Below are positions 1 through 6,534 of a stretch of DNA of 8,130 nucleotides, one piece after another. Both the position numbers and the translations under genes were made by a program. Location of the stretch: assembly GCA_949295395.1 (NCBI GenBank), contig CASFLB010000053.1, forward strand, positions 378-8,507, given 5' to 3'. This stretch comes from an uncultured Pseudomonadota bacterium. GTDB lineage: Bacteria > Pseudomonadota > Alphaproteobacteria > RF32 > CAG-239. Numbering within the stretch: position 1 is the stretch's first letter; each line of letters starts with the position of its first letter. A model generated the notes under the pieces. It did no database searches. It was not told the origin of the DNA and worked only from the letters and a program-made list of their open reading frames with translations.

Positions 1-1
1 C

Positions 2-109
2 TCATGCCCGAGTTGTTCGGTTTGTGAATATGAGAAATGCTCAGGCTTGTGGTATGTGACCAGCTGTAAAGACGGTTGCACGGATTATTGCGACTATTGC
101 GCAATGTAG
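2..109 (+). CDS. C-terminal end of a Cys-rich (probably exported) protein, 5'-truncated by the window edge
   Basis: An open frame runs from the window edge to a TAG stop at 107-109 and encodes the last 35 residues of a protein whose start lies outside. Eight of the 35 residues are Cys, at fragment positions 2, 5, 8, 13, 22, 26, 30 and 33. They begin with a CxxCxxC cluster (CPSCSVC) and end with CTDYCDYCAM. Such density suggests disulfide bonding in an exported protein or metal binding; the sequence cannot separate the two. The next gene starts 22 bp downstream, is also Cys-rich and carries a signal peptide, so the pair is probably one operon of envelope or secreted proteins. No family is recognised. 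The coding call rests on the uninterrupted frame, the Cys pattern and the well-placed downstream ribosome binding site. Confidence 0.6.
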   Translation, partial: SCPSCSVCEYEKCSGLWYVTSCKDGCTDYCDYCAM

Positions 110-117
110 AAAAAAGC

Positions 118-125
118 AAAGGAGA
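118..125 (+). promoter_or_regulatory. Ribosome binding site of the secreted 267-aa protein
   Basis: AAAGGAGA contains a strong GGAG Shine-Dalgarno core (121-124), seven bases before the ATG at 132. It fixes the start just ahead of a clear signal peptide. Confidence 0.8.
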
Positions 126-131
126 ACGACA

Positions 132-935
132 ATGAAAAAAATACTTTATTCAACAACGGCATTTGTTCTTTGTGGCATAGCGCAAAGTCAGGCGGCCTGT
201 ATCACCACGCCGAGTTGTACGACCTTGGGGTACACAAGCACAACCTCTTGTACCGATGGACTTAAATGCCCATTCGGAAATTATTGGAACTGCACGCACA
301 TTAATAAAATTACCGAGCTGACCAATAAAATCACGGAACTTGAAAAAATAATTGAAACAAGTCAATCACAAGGGGATGATTGCGTCATAGGTAGCATATT
401 ATATTCAGATAAGACCTGTTCAGTAACACCACAATCAGGCAAAACGCCGATTGGTGTCGTGGTCTATGTCGACGGTAACGGCGGCGGACAAGCGATGGCG
501 TTGGAATTGATGGGATACTATGCATGGTCAACGGAAGAGGTTGACATCTCGAGTTTACCGAATTATGATCGAGTAGAGGACGCATTTTGGGACTTGGATA
601 GTTGCAACAATACAGCAAAGATAATAGCCTCGGGAAATAAGAGTAAATATCCAGCGGCATGGGCGGCGCATGAGTATAAAACGGAAGTGACAAGTGCCGG
701 TGATTGGTGCTTACCGGCAGCCGGAATACTATCCTTAATTTACCATCATCAACACGAAGTCAATATGGGGATAGCTTATGTAAATGGAAGAGAAGTAAGA
801 GACAGCGACTACTCTTGGTCATCATCCGAATACGATGATGGTGTCGCGTGGAGTTCATCCTTTAAAAGTCGCTACGGGATATCGCACGGTGGTAAATATA
901 GAAACCTCACGATCCGCCCTGTCATTGAATTTTAA
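132..935 (+). CDS. Secreted Cys-rich protein with short coiled-coil stalk and Lcl/DUF1566-like C-terminal domain
   Basis: The 267-aa product has a classic signal peptide: MKK, a hydrophobic core at about 4-16, and a probable signal peptidase I site near residues 21-22 (SQA-A). The mature part has three pieces. Residues 23-54 hold five Cys (23, 29, 40, 46, 54) in a Gly/Thr-rich head. Residues 58-78 form about three heptads with Ile/Leu at 60, 63, 67, 70 and 74, including the near-repeat NKITELT/NKITELE. Residues 84-267 form a globular domain with signatures GDWCLPAAGIL (190-200), SWSSSEYDDGVAW (228-240) and a terminal IRPVIEF. That Trp-rich W-LP / WSSSE / RPV pattern resembles Lcl C-terminal (DUF1566) domains, which are lectin-like and occur in secreted or adhesive proteins. 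By inference it is an exported surface protein, perhaps oligomerised through the coil. Ligand and exact function are unknown. It follows another Cys-rich gene and ends at a hairpin terminator. Confidence 0.85.
   Translation: MKKILYSTTAFVLCGIAQSQAACITTPSCTTLGYTSTTSCTDGLKCPFGNYWNCTHINKITELTNKITELEKIIETSQSQGDDCVIGSILYSDKTCSVTPQSGKTPIGVVVYVDGNGGGQAMALELMGYYAWSTEEVDISSLPNYDRVEDAFWDLDSCNNTAKIIASGNKSKYPAAWAAHEYKTEVTSAGDWCLPAAGILSLIYHHQHEVNMGIAYVNGREVRDSDYSWSSSEYDDGVAWSSSFKSRYGISHGGKYRNLTIRPVIEF
303..344 (+). repeat. Two tandem 21-bp heptad-encoding units
   Basis: Positions 303-323 and 324-344 encode NKITELT and NKITELE, identical at six of seven residues. The DNA copies differ mostly at third codon positions. 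This fits an old heptad duplication that builds the coiled-coil stalk of the secreted protein. Confidence 0.6.
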
Positions 936-952
936 TCCTCACAACCCCACAA

Positions 953-982
953 AAAAATTCCTGCCGCAAAGCAGGAATTTTT
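953..982. terminator. Bidirectional rho-independent terminator between convergent genes
   Basis: There is a 12-bp perfect stem (953-964 with 971-982; core ATTCCTGC / GCAGGAAT) and a 6-base loop (CGCAAA). On the plus strand the stem ends in five Ts and serves the secreted-protein gene, which stops 17 bp upstream. On the minus strand it is followed by seven Ts (957-951) and could end transcripts from the RNase J-like gene, whose stop is about 115 bp away. The arms are A-rich outside the GC core, so the stem works for both directions. Confidence 0.85.
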
Positions 983-1028
983 CATTTATCGAGGCCTTCA
1001 CACTTTCACACACCTCTAACCATAGATA

Positions 1029-1057
1029 AGTATAACATAAAGTTCGTGAAACGACAA
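1029..1057 (-). promoter_or_regulatory. Possible minus-strand promoter inside the convergent gap (weak)
   Basis: Read on the minus strand, TTGTCG (1057-1052) and TATACT (1034-1029) are separated by exactly 17 bp. Matches to the sigma-70 hexamers are 4/6 and 5/6. Transcription would start near 1022 and meet the hairpin at 982-951, giving a short RNA of about 70 nt. The region is AT-rich, so a chance match is quite possible. Confidence 0.25.
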
Positions 1058-1095
1058 GTTATAAACTTTTCAAGTTAGGAAAAAAGTCTAATGAA

Positions 1096-3057
1096 CTAAT
1101 CGCGAGAAAAACCATTTTTCTTCAAAGGATTAATCTTTCTTGGCTTGCCTGACTTTGTTGTTTTAACATGTTCAGCCCCCAAGCCGTCAACATAGCTCAT
1201 GATGTCAGCTTCTCGGCGAGTGTTGCGTTTATGGATATCCGCTTTTTTCTTAAGTCGAGCAGCTTTTTCCTCATCTCTAAATTCTTTTTTCTCTTTTCGA
1301 GACATTTTGACTTTGCGTTGACGATTAGTTTCTTTTCGTTCAAGCTCTGCTGTGTCATCAAATAATTCAGCATGGTTTGCATAATAGTCCTCATCTCCGG
1401 GGTTAGATTTTTTAATCAAACTGGTGTCTAAAATCGGCTTATCTTGAAGAGGTTGATAATTTTTATCCACCAACCAAAATTCAAGTTTTCCTTCCGCCGG
1501 AACAAATTCTTCGGGCTTAAGCGGATTGTAGAACACGCGTTTGAGAGCAATCCAGTTATAATCTTTTGGTTTATCGGAAACAACCGGCTCAGCCATTCCC
1601 TTTGCAACAGCAATAACATCCGAGTTCAACGCCATAACGGCTTGACCACCGGCTTCTCGCACAATATCGGCCGTATTCTGACATTGTTCGGGATTACCAT
1701 GAATTGGAATATACACAGCCTCAGGCGCAAGTTTTTGGTTTGCCGCCAACATTGCACGAAAGGCATCACCATTCAAGTGACCGGAATCTTGCATTTGTAC
1801 TTCTTCAAAATTAGCAATTTTTTTGCCGCTGGGTGTCACAACAACTTTTGCCCCTTGCGAAGCAAAGAGTTGTAACATTTCAGGCCCCGTTTTGCCATTA
1901 ATTTCATCAATAATTCTCTGACGCGCCGGCACCAAACAATCGGATGTAATTTTCATGTCTTTATGCAGTCCGAGCGCCATTTTGGTTGCCGCCGCCATCG
2001 GAATATTGTTCAGACCGCCGGTTTCGCGGTTTTGACGATATTCTTGCAGACCTTGAGCAAAAGCGCCGGTACAAACGATATATTTTTTAGAAATTTTTTT
2101 ATCTTCTAAAAATTTGTTCAATCGGCCTTTATAGATAACATCATCAAAATCATCATACCCGCTTATTTGCATGGCTCTATAAACCAAGTTCAGCCAAGCA
2201 CCTTCCAAACAAACTTTTGTTCCGAGCTTGCGTGCCGCTTCTATATCAATGGCAATATTTTGAAAACTGCGCGAAATCACCGGAGAAATAATTGTATGAC
2301 GATCCGGGTTACGATTAATCACATCAACGGTATTTTCAACGGCTTTGTCAAAACCGATTCGTTTCGTTGATTTTGGAGTAATCGAGGTTGAATCGATTAA
2401 AAACGTCGTTGTCAGCTTGCGTTTAAGCAAATCTTCAATATCATCTTTGTTATAAGATGCCCCGAGCGGCATATTTTCTTCAGTCAAAAAGTCACCGAAA
2501 TTCATAATACCGGCATGAGGCTTGTCATTAACAAAGGTCAGGGTATGAAATCCGATTGGCTCCAAAATTGAGTGACTGACAACAAAAGGCTCAACCACCA
2601 CATCATCGCCGATACGAATATTTGCACCGGGTTTAACTTTTTCCATTTCGGGAGCTTTAAGGCCATTTTGCGTAAACACGATATTGATAAGATTCTTGGT
2701 AAAGCGACTTGTTTTAATTGGCGGAAGCTGATAACCCATACGAACATAACTGACCAAAGCCCCGATATGATCTTCGTGCGCATGTGTAATAAAAAGAGCA
2801 TCGACGGGCTTTTTTGCTTTCGTAACTTCACCACTGACAGGGTTTACTCTGTCAAAATAATCTTCCAAATTAGGATAAGCGGCTTCAAACCCTGATTCAT
2901 AGGGTGCAAACATTGCCCCCATATCATACATAACGCGCGTAACTTTTCCGCTTTCGTTCGTATGTTCAATAACCGAGCAGTTACCACCGATACGATCATC
3001 ATTCACACCACCGATAAACTCAATTTTTGTACCGGCTTCAAATTTTTTCTTAGCCAT
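1096..3057 (-). CDS. Divergent ribonuclease J-type beta-CASP metallo-nuclease with basic C-terminal tail
   Basis: The 653-aa protein is a metallo-beta-lactamase/beta-CASP hydrolase of the RNase J kind. These enzymes use two metal ions for endo- and 5'-3' exoribonuclease cleavage in RNA maturation and decay. Visible motifs are the GG...IGGN loop (16-26), motif 2 HAHEDH (92-97, metal ligands), His162 in VVSHS, Asp189 in FGDF, Asp222 in LIDSTS, SGH at 425-427 and the PIHG His453. Several RNase J hallmarks are altered. The usual GxxEIGKN is GGVNDDRIGGN, the TGSQGEP segment reads TGAFAQG (330-336), and the IPGNE stretch reads LVPARQ (375-380). Usual RNase J length is about 550 aa; here residues 567-653 form a Lys/Arg-rich tail with likely helix and possible RNA-binding role (inference). 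The ATG at 3057 is chosen because AGGGAG lies six bases upstream; an in-frame extension of 20 residues lacks such a site. It is transcribed divergently from the TspO-like gene. Confidence 0.82.
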   Translation of the reverse strand: MAKKKFEAGTKIEFIGGVNDDRIGGNCSVIEHTNESGKVTRVMYDMGAMFAPYESGFEAAYPNLEDYFDRVNPVSGEVTKAKKPVDALFITHAHEDHIGALVSYVRMGYQLPPIKTSRFTKNLINIVFTQNGLKAPEMEKVKPGANIRIGDDVVVEPFVVSHSILEPIGFHTLTFVNDKPHAGIMNFGDFLTEENMPLGASYNKDDIEDLLKRKLTTTFLIDSTSITPKSTKRIGFDKAVENTVDVINRNPDRHTIISPVISRSFQNIAIDIEAARKLGTKVCLEGAWLNLVYRAMQISGYDDFDDVIYKGRLNKFLEDKKISKKYIVCTGAFAQGLQEYRQNRETGGLNNIPMAAATKMALGLHKDMKITSDCLVPARQRIIDEINGKTGPEMLQLFASQGAKVVVTPSGKKIANFEEVQMQDSGHLNGDAFRAMLAANQKLAPEAVYIPIHGNPEQCQNTADIVREAGGQAVMALNSDVIAVAKGMAEPVVSDKPKDYNWIALKRVFYNPLKPEEFVPAEGKLEFWLVDKNYQPLQDKPILDTSLIKKSNPGDEDYYANHAELFDDTAELERKETNRQRKVKMSRKEKKEFRDEEKAARLKKKADIHKRNTRREADIMSYVDGLGAEHVKTTKSGKPRKINPLKKNGFSRD

Positions 3058-3063
3058 TTCAGA

Positions 3064-3069
3064 CTCCCT
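3064..3069 (-). promoter_or_regulatory. Ribosome binding site that fixes the RNase J-like start
   Basis: On the minus strand AGGGAG sits six bases before the ATG at 3057. It favours the MAKKKFEAG start over an in-frame upstream start at 3117, which would also lie inside the predicted promoter. Confidence 0.75.
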
Positions 3070-3088
3070 AAAACATAATGTTATTGGG

Positions 3089-3117
3089 ATTAAAGCACGT
3101 ATTTTGACAAAAATCAA
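3089..3117 (-). promoter_or_regulatory. Predicted sigma-70-type promoter of the RNase J-like gene
   Basis: On the minus strand a -35 box TTGATT (3117-3112; 4/6) and a -10 box TTTAAT (3094-3089; 5/6) are exactly 17 bp apart. Transcription would begin near 3082, leaving a leader of about 25 nt before the ATG at 3057. The left arm of the 3105-3141 inverted repeat overlaps the -35 box and spacer. Confidence 0.5.
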
Positions 3118-3141
3118 GTATTTTCTTAAAAATTTTTGTCA
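3105..3141. promoter_or_regulatory. Perfect 10-bp inverted repeat in a divergent promoter region (candidate operator)
   Basis: TGACAAAAAT (3105-3114) and ATTTTTGTCA (3132-3141) are exact reverse complements separated by 17 bp. The left arm overlaps the predicted -35 region of the minus-strand nuclease gene, and the right arm contains the predicted -35 of the plus-strand TspO-like gene. It is not a terminator because it lies upstream of both genes. A dimeric regulator binding site is a reasonable inference, but the arms are AT-rich and no regulator gene is nearby. Confidence 0.4.
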
Positions 3142-3164
3142 GAATAAAAGCGTTGCATTTTAAC
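3136..3164 (+). promoter_or_regulatory. Predicted promoter of the TspO/MBR-like gene
   Basis: TTGTCA (3136-3141; 5/6 to the -35 consensus) and TTTAAC (3159-3164; 4/6 to the -10) are spaced by 17 bp. Transcription would start near 3171, about 43 nt before the ATG at 3214. A second, weaker pair exists (TTGCAT at 3153, TATCTT at 3176, also 17 bp), so the exact start is uncertain. Confidence 0.35.
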
Positions 3165-3213
3165 TTCAGGAAGAATATCTTGAACACAAACATAATTATA
3201 AAAGGATACGACT

Positions 3214-3726
3214 ATGGTTAAGAAACTTACCGACACAAAAAAATACATTATGATTGCCTACATTGTCTCACTAAGCAGTTTAGTATCCAATTATTCAAAG
3301 ATGTTTATCAATGAAGGTTTGGCGGAATGGTTTTCATGGATTTACCTTCCGGCAATTGTTCCGGGGGGAGCATTCTTCCCGATTTTTTGGATGATATACG
3401 ATATTGTGTTAAGTGCTGCCTTCATCATCATTATCCTTCGACTAGATTCTCTTGAATTTCCTAAATATAACTATCCCTACATTGGACACATGATTTTACA
3501 GTTTTTATGGTGTTATGCCGTCTTTCTACACCGTCAATTAGGCTGGGGATTGGTGATTATTGTGCCCTACACGATTTTAGCTTTCCGCACCATATTAGTT
3601 TATAAAACCGGAGACCCAACATCCGGCAAGCTGAATTACGCCACTTTTGCCTTTATTTTATATATGGCATTTGTCAATCTGGCCTTAGTGAACGAACACG
3701 GATTAACCGCTGAAGTTTATATGTAA
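3214..3726 (+). CDS. TspO/MBR-like five-helix membrane protein
   Basis: The 170-aa protein has five hydrophobic segments at about 11-31, 53-77, 88-105, 108-130 and 140-160, the length and topology of TspO/MBR (tryptophan-rich sensory, translocator) proteins. Landmarks fit that family in order: PGGAFFPIFWMIYD (50-63) matches the family's PxWxFPxxWxxLY stretch, QFLWCYAVF (96-104) matches the QxxxNxxWxxxF helix, and the last helix ends FVNLALVNEHG in place of the usual FAxxLNxxIxxLN. Trp content is lower than in well-known TspO proteins, so homology looks distant. Family members bind porphyrins or other tetrapyrroles and modulate stress or photosynthetic gene expression; that role is not shown here. 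AAAGGA (3201-3206) lies seven bases before the ATG and fixes the start. The gene stands alone, divergent from the RNase J-like gene, and ends at its own terminator. An unrelated small membrane protein is the alternative. Confidence 0.68.
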   Translation: MVKKLTDTKKYIMIAYIVSLSSLVSNYSKMFINEGLAEWFSWIYLPAIVPGGAFFPIFWMIYDIVLSAAFIIIILRLDSLEFPKYNYPYIGHMILQFLWCYAVFLHRQLGWGLVIIVPYTILAFRTILVYKTGDPTSGKLNYATFAFILYMAFVNLALVNEHGLTAEVYM

Positions 3727-3743
3727 GAAAAATCTTTTAAAAC

Positions 3744-3779
3744 AAAGAGAAGGCAAGAAGAAAAAGCCTTCTCTTTTTT
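3744..3779 (+). terminator. Rho-independent terminator after the TspO-like gene
   Basis: An 11-bp perfect stem pairs AAAGAGAAGGC (3744-3754) with GCCTTCTCTTT (3766-3776) around an 11-base A-rich loop. A run of six Ts (3774-3779) closes it. The stem begins 17 bp after the stop codon. The alaS promoter begins just after it at 3781. Confidence 0.85.
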
Positions 3780-3780
3780 A

Positions 3781-3809
3781 TTGACTCACACCAAAAATTA
3801 GCCTATTAA
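3781..3809 (+). promoter_or_regulatory. Predicted alaS promoter
   Basis: TTGACT (3781-3786; 5/6) and TATTAA (3804-3809; 4/6) are exactly 17 bp apart. Transcription would start near 3816, giving a leader of about 37 nt. Its position straight after the previous terminator supports an independent alaS transcription unit. No T-box or other structured leader fits in so short a space. Confidence 0.5.
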
Positions 3810-3852
3810 ATGAAAGGTTTAATAACAATAAATTTTTGGGAAGTAAAAAACA

Positions 3853-6486
3853 ATGACAGTCACATTAAAAGACATAAGAAGAACCTATCTAGACTTCTTT
3901 GAAAAACACGGACATAAGATTATTCCGTCATCATCACTTGTTCCGGACAATGACCCAACCCTGATGTTCACCAACTCAGGTATGGTTCAATTCAAAAACA
4001 TATTCACCGGCAACGAAACACGTGACTACACCCGAGCCGCCACTTCCCAAAAATCGGTTCGAGCCGGAGGAAAGCACAACGATTTGGACAACGTCGGCTA
4101 TACCGTTAGACACCACACATTTTTTGAAATGCTGGGCAACTTTTCATTCGGTGATTACTTCAAAGATGACGCCATTAACTGGGCTTGGGAATTGGTTACC
4201 AAAGAGTTTGATTTACCCAAAGACCGCTTAGCCGTCACCGTATACCATAATGATGATGAAGCCTGGAATATCTGGAAAAAAGTTTCCGGCCTACCTGATG
4301 ACAGAATCATCCGCATTGCCACCAAAGACAACTTCTGGCAAATGGGTGATACCGGTCCTTGCGGCCCCTGCTCTGAAATTTTTTATGACCACGGCCCCGA
4401 GGTTTGGGGCGGTTTACCGGGAACACCGGAAGAAGACGGCGACCGTTGGATAGAAATTTGGAACTTGGTTTTTGACCAGTTTGAAGACTTGCCCGACGGT
4501 AGCAGAATTCCCTTAAAGAAAAAATGCATTGATACCGGCATGGGCTTGGAACGTATCTCGGCTATTTTGCAAGGCGTTCACTCCAATTACGACATTGACT
4601 TGTTCCGCAATTTGATTAACGACATTTCAAAACTCGCTCCCAAGGAAGATCCTCAAGGGCCGTTCAAAGCATCATTCAATGTTTTGGCCGACCACTTGCG
4701 TTCAACCGCTTTCTTGATTGCCGACGGCGTTTTGCCATCAAATGAAGGCCGTGGCTACGTTTTACGCCGCATTATGAGAAGAGCAATGAGACACGCTTAT
4801 ATGCTCGGCGTTAAAGAACCGATGATGTATAAATTACTTCCGTCTCTGCAAAGAGAAATGGGCGAAGCTTATCCGGAATTATACCGTGCCGAGGCTCTGA
4901 TTACCGAAACCATTAAGGCTGAAGAAACCCGTTTCTTGCGCACCTTGGATAAAGGCATTCGCTTGCTGGACGAAGCTTCGGCCGAATTAAAAGAAGGCGA
5001 TACTTTAGCCGGAGAAACAGCTTTCAAGCTTTATGACACTTACGGCTTCCCTCTTGACTTAACCCAAGACGCTTTGCGCACCAAAGGCATCAATGTTGAT
5101 ACCAAAGGCTTTGACGCCGCCATGGAAAAACAACGTGAGGAAGCCAGAAAGAATTGGGCCGGTTCAGGCGATGCCGGTACGGAAAAAGTTTGGTTTGATG
5201 TTCAAGAAAAAGTCGGCGCTACCGAATTTTTAGGTTACAATACCTTAAAAGCCGACGCTCAAGTCACCGCCTTAGTCAAAGACAATCAGATGATAAACAT
5301 GGTCTCCGGCGGCGAATTTTACCTTGTGGCTAATCAGACACCGTTTTATGCTGAAATGGGCGGTCAAGTCGGTGATACAGGTCTGTTGCAAAATCAAGAC
5401 ACCACCATTCAGGTGACCGATACCAAACACAAACTGGACGGCATTTCGGTTCATTGCTGCAAATTGTTAAAAGGTTCGGTTAAAGTCGGTGATACCTTAA
5501 CCTTCCAAGTTCAGGAAGAACGCCGCAAAGACATCTGCGCCAACCACTCAGTCACCCACTTGGCTCATAAGGCTTTGAGAGAAGTTTTGGGCGAACACGT
5601 CACCCAAAAAGGTTCCTTAGTCACGCCGGACAGAATGCGCTTTGACATTTCGCATCACAAACAAATCACGGCCGAAGAGTTAAGACAAGTTGAAAACATT
5701 GTCAATCAAGCCATTCGTAAGAATTATAAGGTTACCACGGTATTGATGACGCAGGAAGAAGCGATTAAAACCGGCGCCATGGCTTTGTTTGGTGAAAAAT
5801 ATGGTGATGAAGTCCGCGTTGTCTCCATGGGCGATGAAAACGGCACCTTCTCTCGTGAGCTTTGCGGTGGTACCCACGTCAGCAATACCGGAGAGATTGG
5901 ATACTTTAACATTGTGTCCGAGAGTGCAGTTGCTGCCGGCGTAAGACGTATTGAATGCGTCACCGGCCGTGGTGCGGAAGAATATGTCCAACACATGGAA
6001 GACAAGCTCCACGCCGTCGGACAGATTTTGAAATCAGACCCCAACACGCTGGAAGAAAGAGTAAAACAGCTTCTTGAAGACAAGAAAAAACTTGAAGCCG
6101 ATATCTTTAATCTCAAAAAAGCTTTTGCGAACGCTAAAGCCACAGACAATCAAGATAAGATTGAAACGGTTAACGGCGTAAAATTTGTTGCAAGAACCAT
6201 TCCGAACGTCCACCCGAAGGAATTAAAGGCCTTTATTGATGAGATTAATAAGAGCTTGGGCTCGGGAATTGTTGTTTTAGGAACGGATAAAGACAGTAAG
6301 GCTTCAATTGTTGTCGGCGTCACACCGGATTTAACCAACAAATATTCAGCGATTGATTTGGTTAAGTTAGCCTCTCAAGCGGTCGGCGGCGCCGGCGGCG
6401 GCGGCAGACCGGACATGGCTCAAGCCGGCGGCCCGAATGCCAATAAGCTCAATGACGCATATAACGCGGTCAAAGAAGCAATATAG
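3853..6486 (+). CDS. alaS: Alanine--tRNA ligase (alanyl-tRNA synthetase)
   Basis: This 877-aa class II synthetase charges tRNA-Ala with alanine in the cytoplasm and hydrolyses mischarged Ser- or Gly-tRNA-Ala. Length matches the bacterial norm (about 875). The N-terminal aminoacylation domain has FTNSGMVQFK (39-48), motif 2 in RHHTFFEMLGNFSFGDYF (86-103) and motif 3 DTGMGLER (227-234). The tRNA-recognition region follows. The editing domain has all four zinc ligands: His565 and His569 (NHSVTH), Cys671 and His675 (CGGTH). A coiled linker spans about 733-765. The C-Ala domain carries the Gly-rich GGGGRPDMAQAGG at 848-860. GGGAAG (3838-3843) lies nine bases before the ATG. No key residue is missing, so the enzyme should be fully active in charging and editing. 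The gene has its own promoter and is convergent with the membrane-protein gene to its right. Identification is secure. Confidence 0.98.
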   Translation: MTVTLKDIRRTYLDFFEKHGHKIIPSSSLVPDNDPTLMFTNSGMVQFKNIFTGNETRDYTRAATSQKSVRAGGKHNDLDNVGYTVRHHTFFEMLGNFSFGDYFKDDAINWAWELVTKEFDLPKDRLAVTVYHNDDEAWNIWKKVSGLPDDRIIRIATKDNFWQMGDTGPCGPCSEIFYDHGPEVWGGLPGTPEEDGDRWIEIWNLVFDQFEDLPDGSRIPLKKKCIDTGMGLERISAILQGVHSNYDIDLFRNLINDISKLAPKEDPQGPFKASFNVLADHLRSTAFLIADGVLPSNEGRGYVLRRIMRRAMRHAYMLGVKEPMMYKLLPSLQREMGEAYPELYRAEALITETIKAEETRFLRTLDKGIRLLDEASAELKEGDTLAGETAFKLYDTYGFPLDLTQDALRTKGINVDTKGFDAAMEKQREEARKNWAGSGDAGTEKVWFDVQEKVGATEFLGYNTLKADAQVTALVKDNQMINMVSGGEFYLVANQTPFYAEMGGQVGDTGLLQNQDTTIQVTDTKHKLDGISVHCCKLLKGSVKVGDTLTFQVQEERRKDICANHSVTHLAHKALREVLGEHVTQKGSLVTPDRMRFDISHHKQITAEELRQVENIVNQAIRKNYKVTTVLMTQEEAIKTGAMALFGEKYGDEVRVVSMGDENGTFSRELCGGTHVSNTGEIGYFNIVSESAVAAGVRRIECVTGRGAEEYVQHMEDKLHAVGQILKSDPNTLEERVKQLLEDKKKLEADIFNLKKAFANAKATDNQDKIETVNGVKFVARTIPNVHPKELKAFIDEINKSLGSGIVVLGTDKDSKASIVVGVTPDLTNKYSAIDLVKLASQAVGGAGGGGRPDMAQAGGPNANKLNDAYNAVKEAI

Positions 6487-6500
6487 AAACACCAATAACA

Positions 6501-6532
6501 AAAACACTCTCCAAAATTTTGGAGAGTGTTTT
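6501..6532. terminator. Perfect 32-bp palindromic bidirectional terminator
   Basis: AAAACACTCTCCAAAA (6501-6516) is followed at once by its exact reverse complement (6517-6532). As RNA this folds to a 12- to 13-bp hairpin with an AU-rich tip and a U-run on either strand (TTTT on plus, five Ts on minus). It begins 14 bp after the alaS stop and 2 bp after the stop of the convergent gene (6535), so it can end both transcripts. Confidence 0.88.
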
Positions 6533-6534
6533 AT

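Noticed and set aside
1056..1068. Short hairpin AAGTT-ATA-AACTT as a terminator for the RNase J-like gene
   Set aside because: It has only a 5-bp AT-rich stem and no T-run. The hairpin at 953-982 is far stronger.
1444..1875. A 143-codon open frame on the plus strand
   Set aside because: It lies fully antisense to the well-supported RNase J-like gene, lacks a ribosome binding site and has no recognisable protein features.
3058..3117. A 20-residue N-terminal extension of the RNase J-like protein
   Set aside because: The extension would start inside the predicted promoter, has no ribosome binding site, and a clear AGGGAG lies before the ATG at 3057.
3104..3132. A plus-strand promoter with perfect TTGACA at 3104-3109 for the TspO-like gene
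   Set aside because: The matching -10 position reads TTAAAA or TAAAAA, a poor match. The pair TTGTCA/TTTAAC further down scores better.
3810..3812. ATG upstream of alaS as an alternative start
   Set aside because: It is out of frame with alaS (43 bases upstream) and lies at the end of the predicted -10 box. The MTVTLKDIRR start matches normal AlaRS N-termini.
5680..6149. Open frames on the minus strand inside alaS
   Set aside because: They are antisense to conserved editing-domain codons of alaS and have no start signals, so they are coding shadows.
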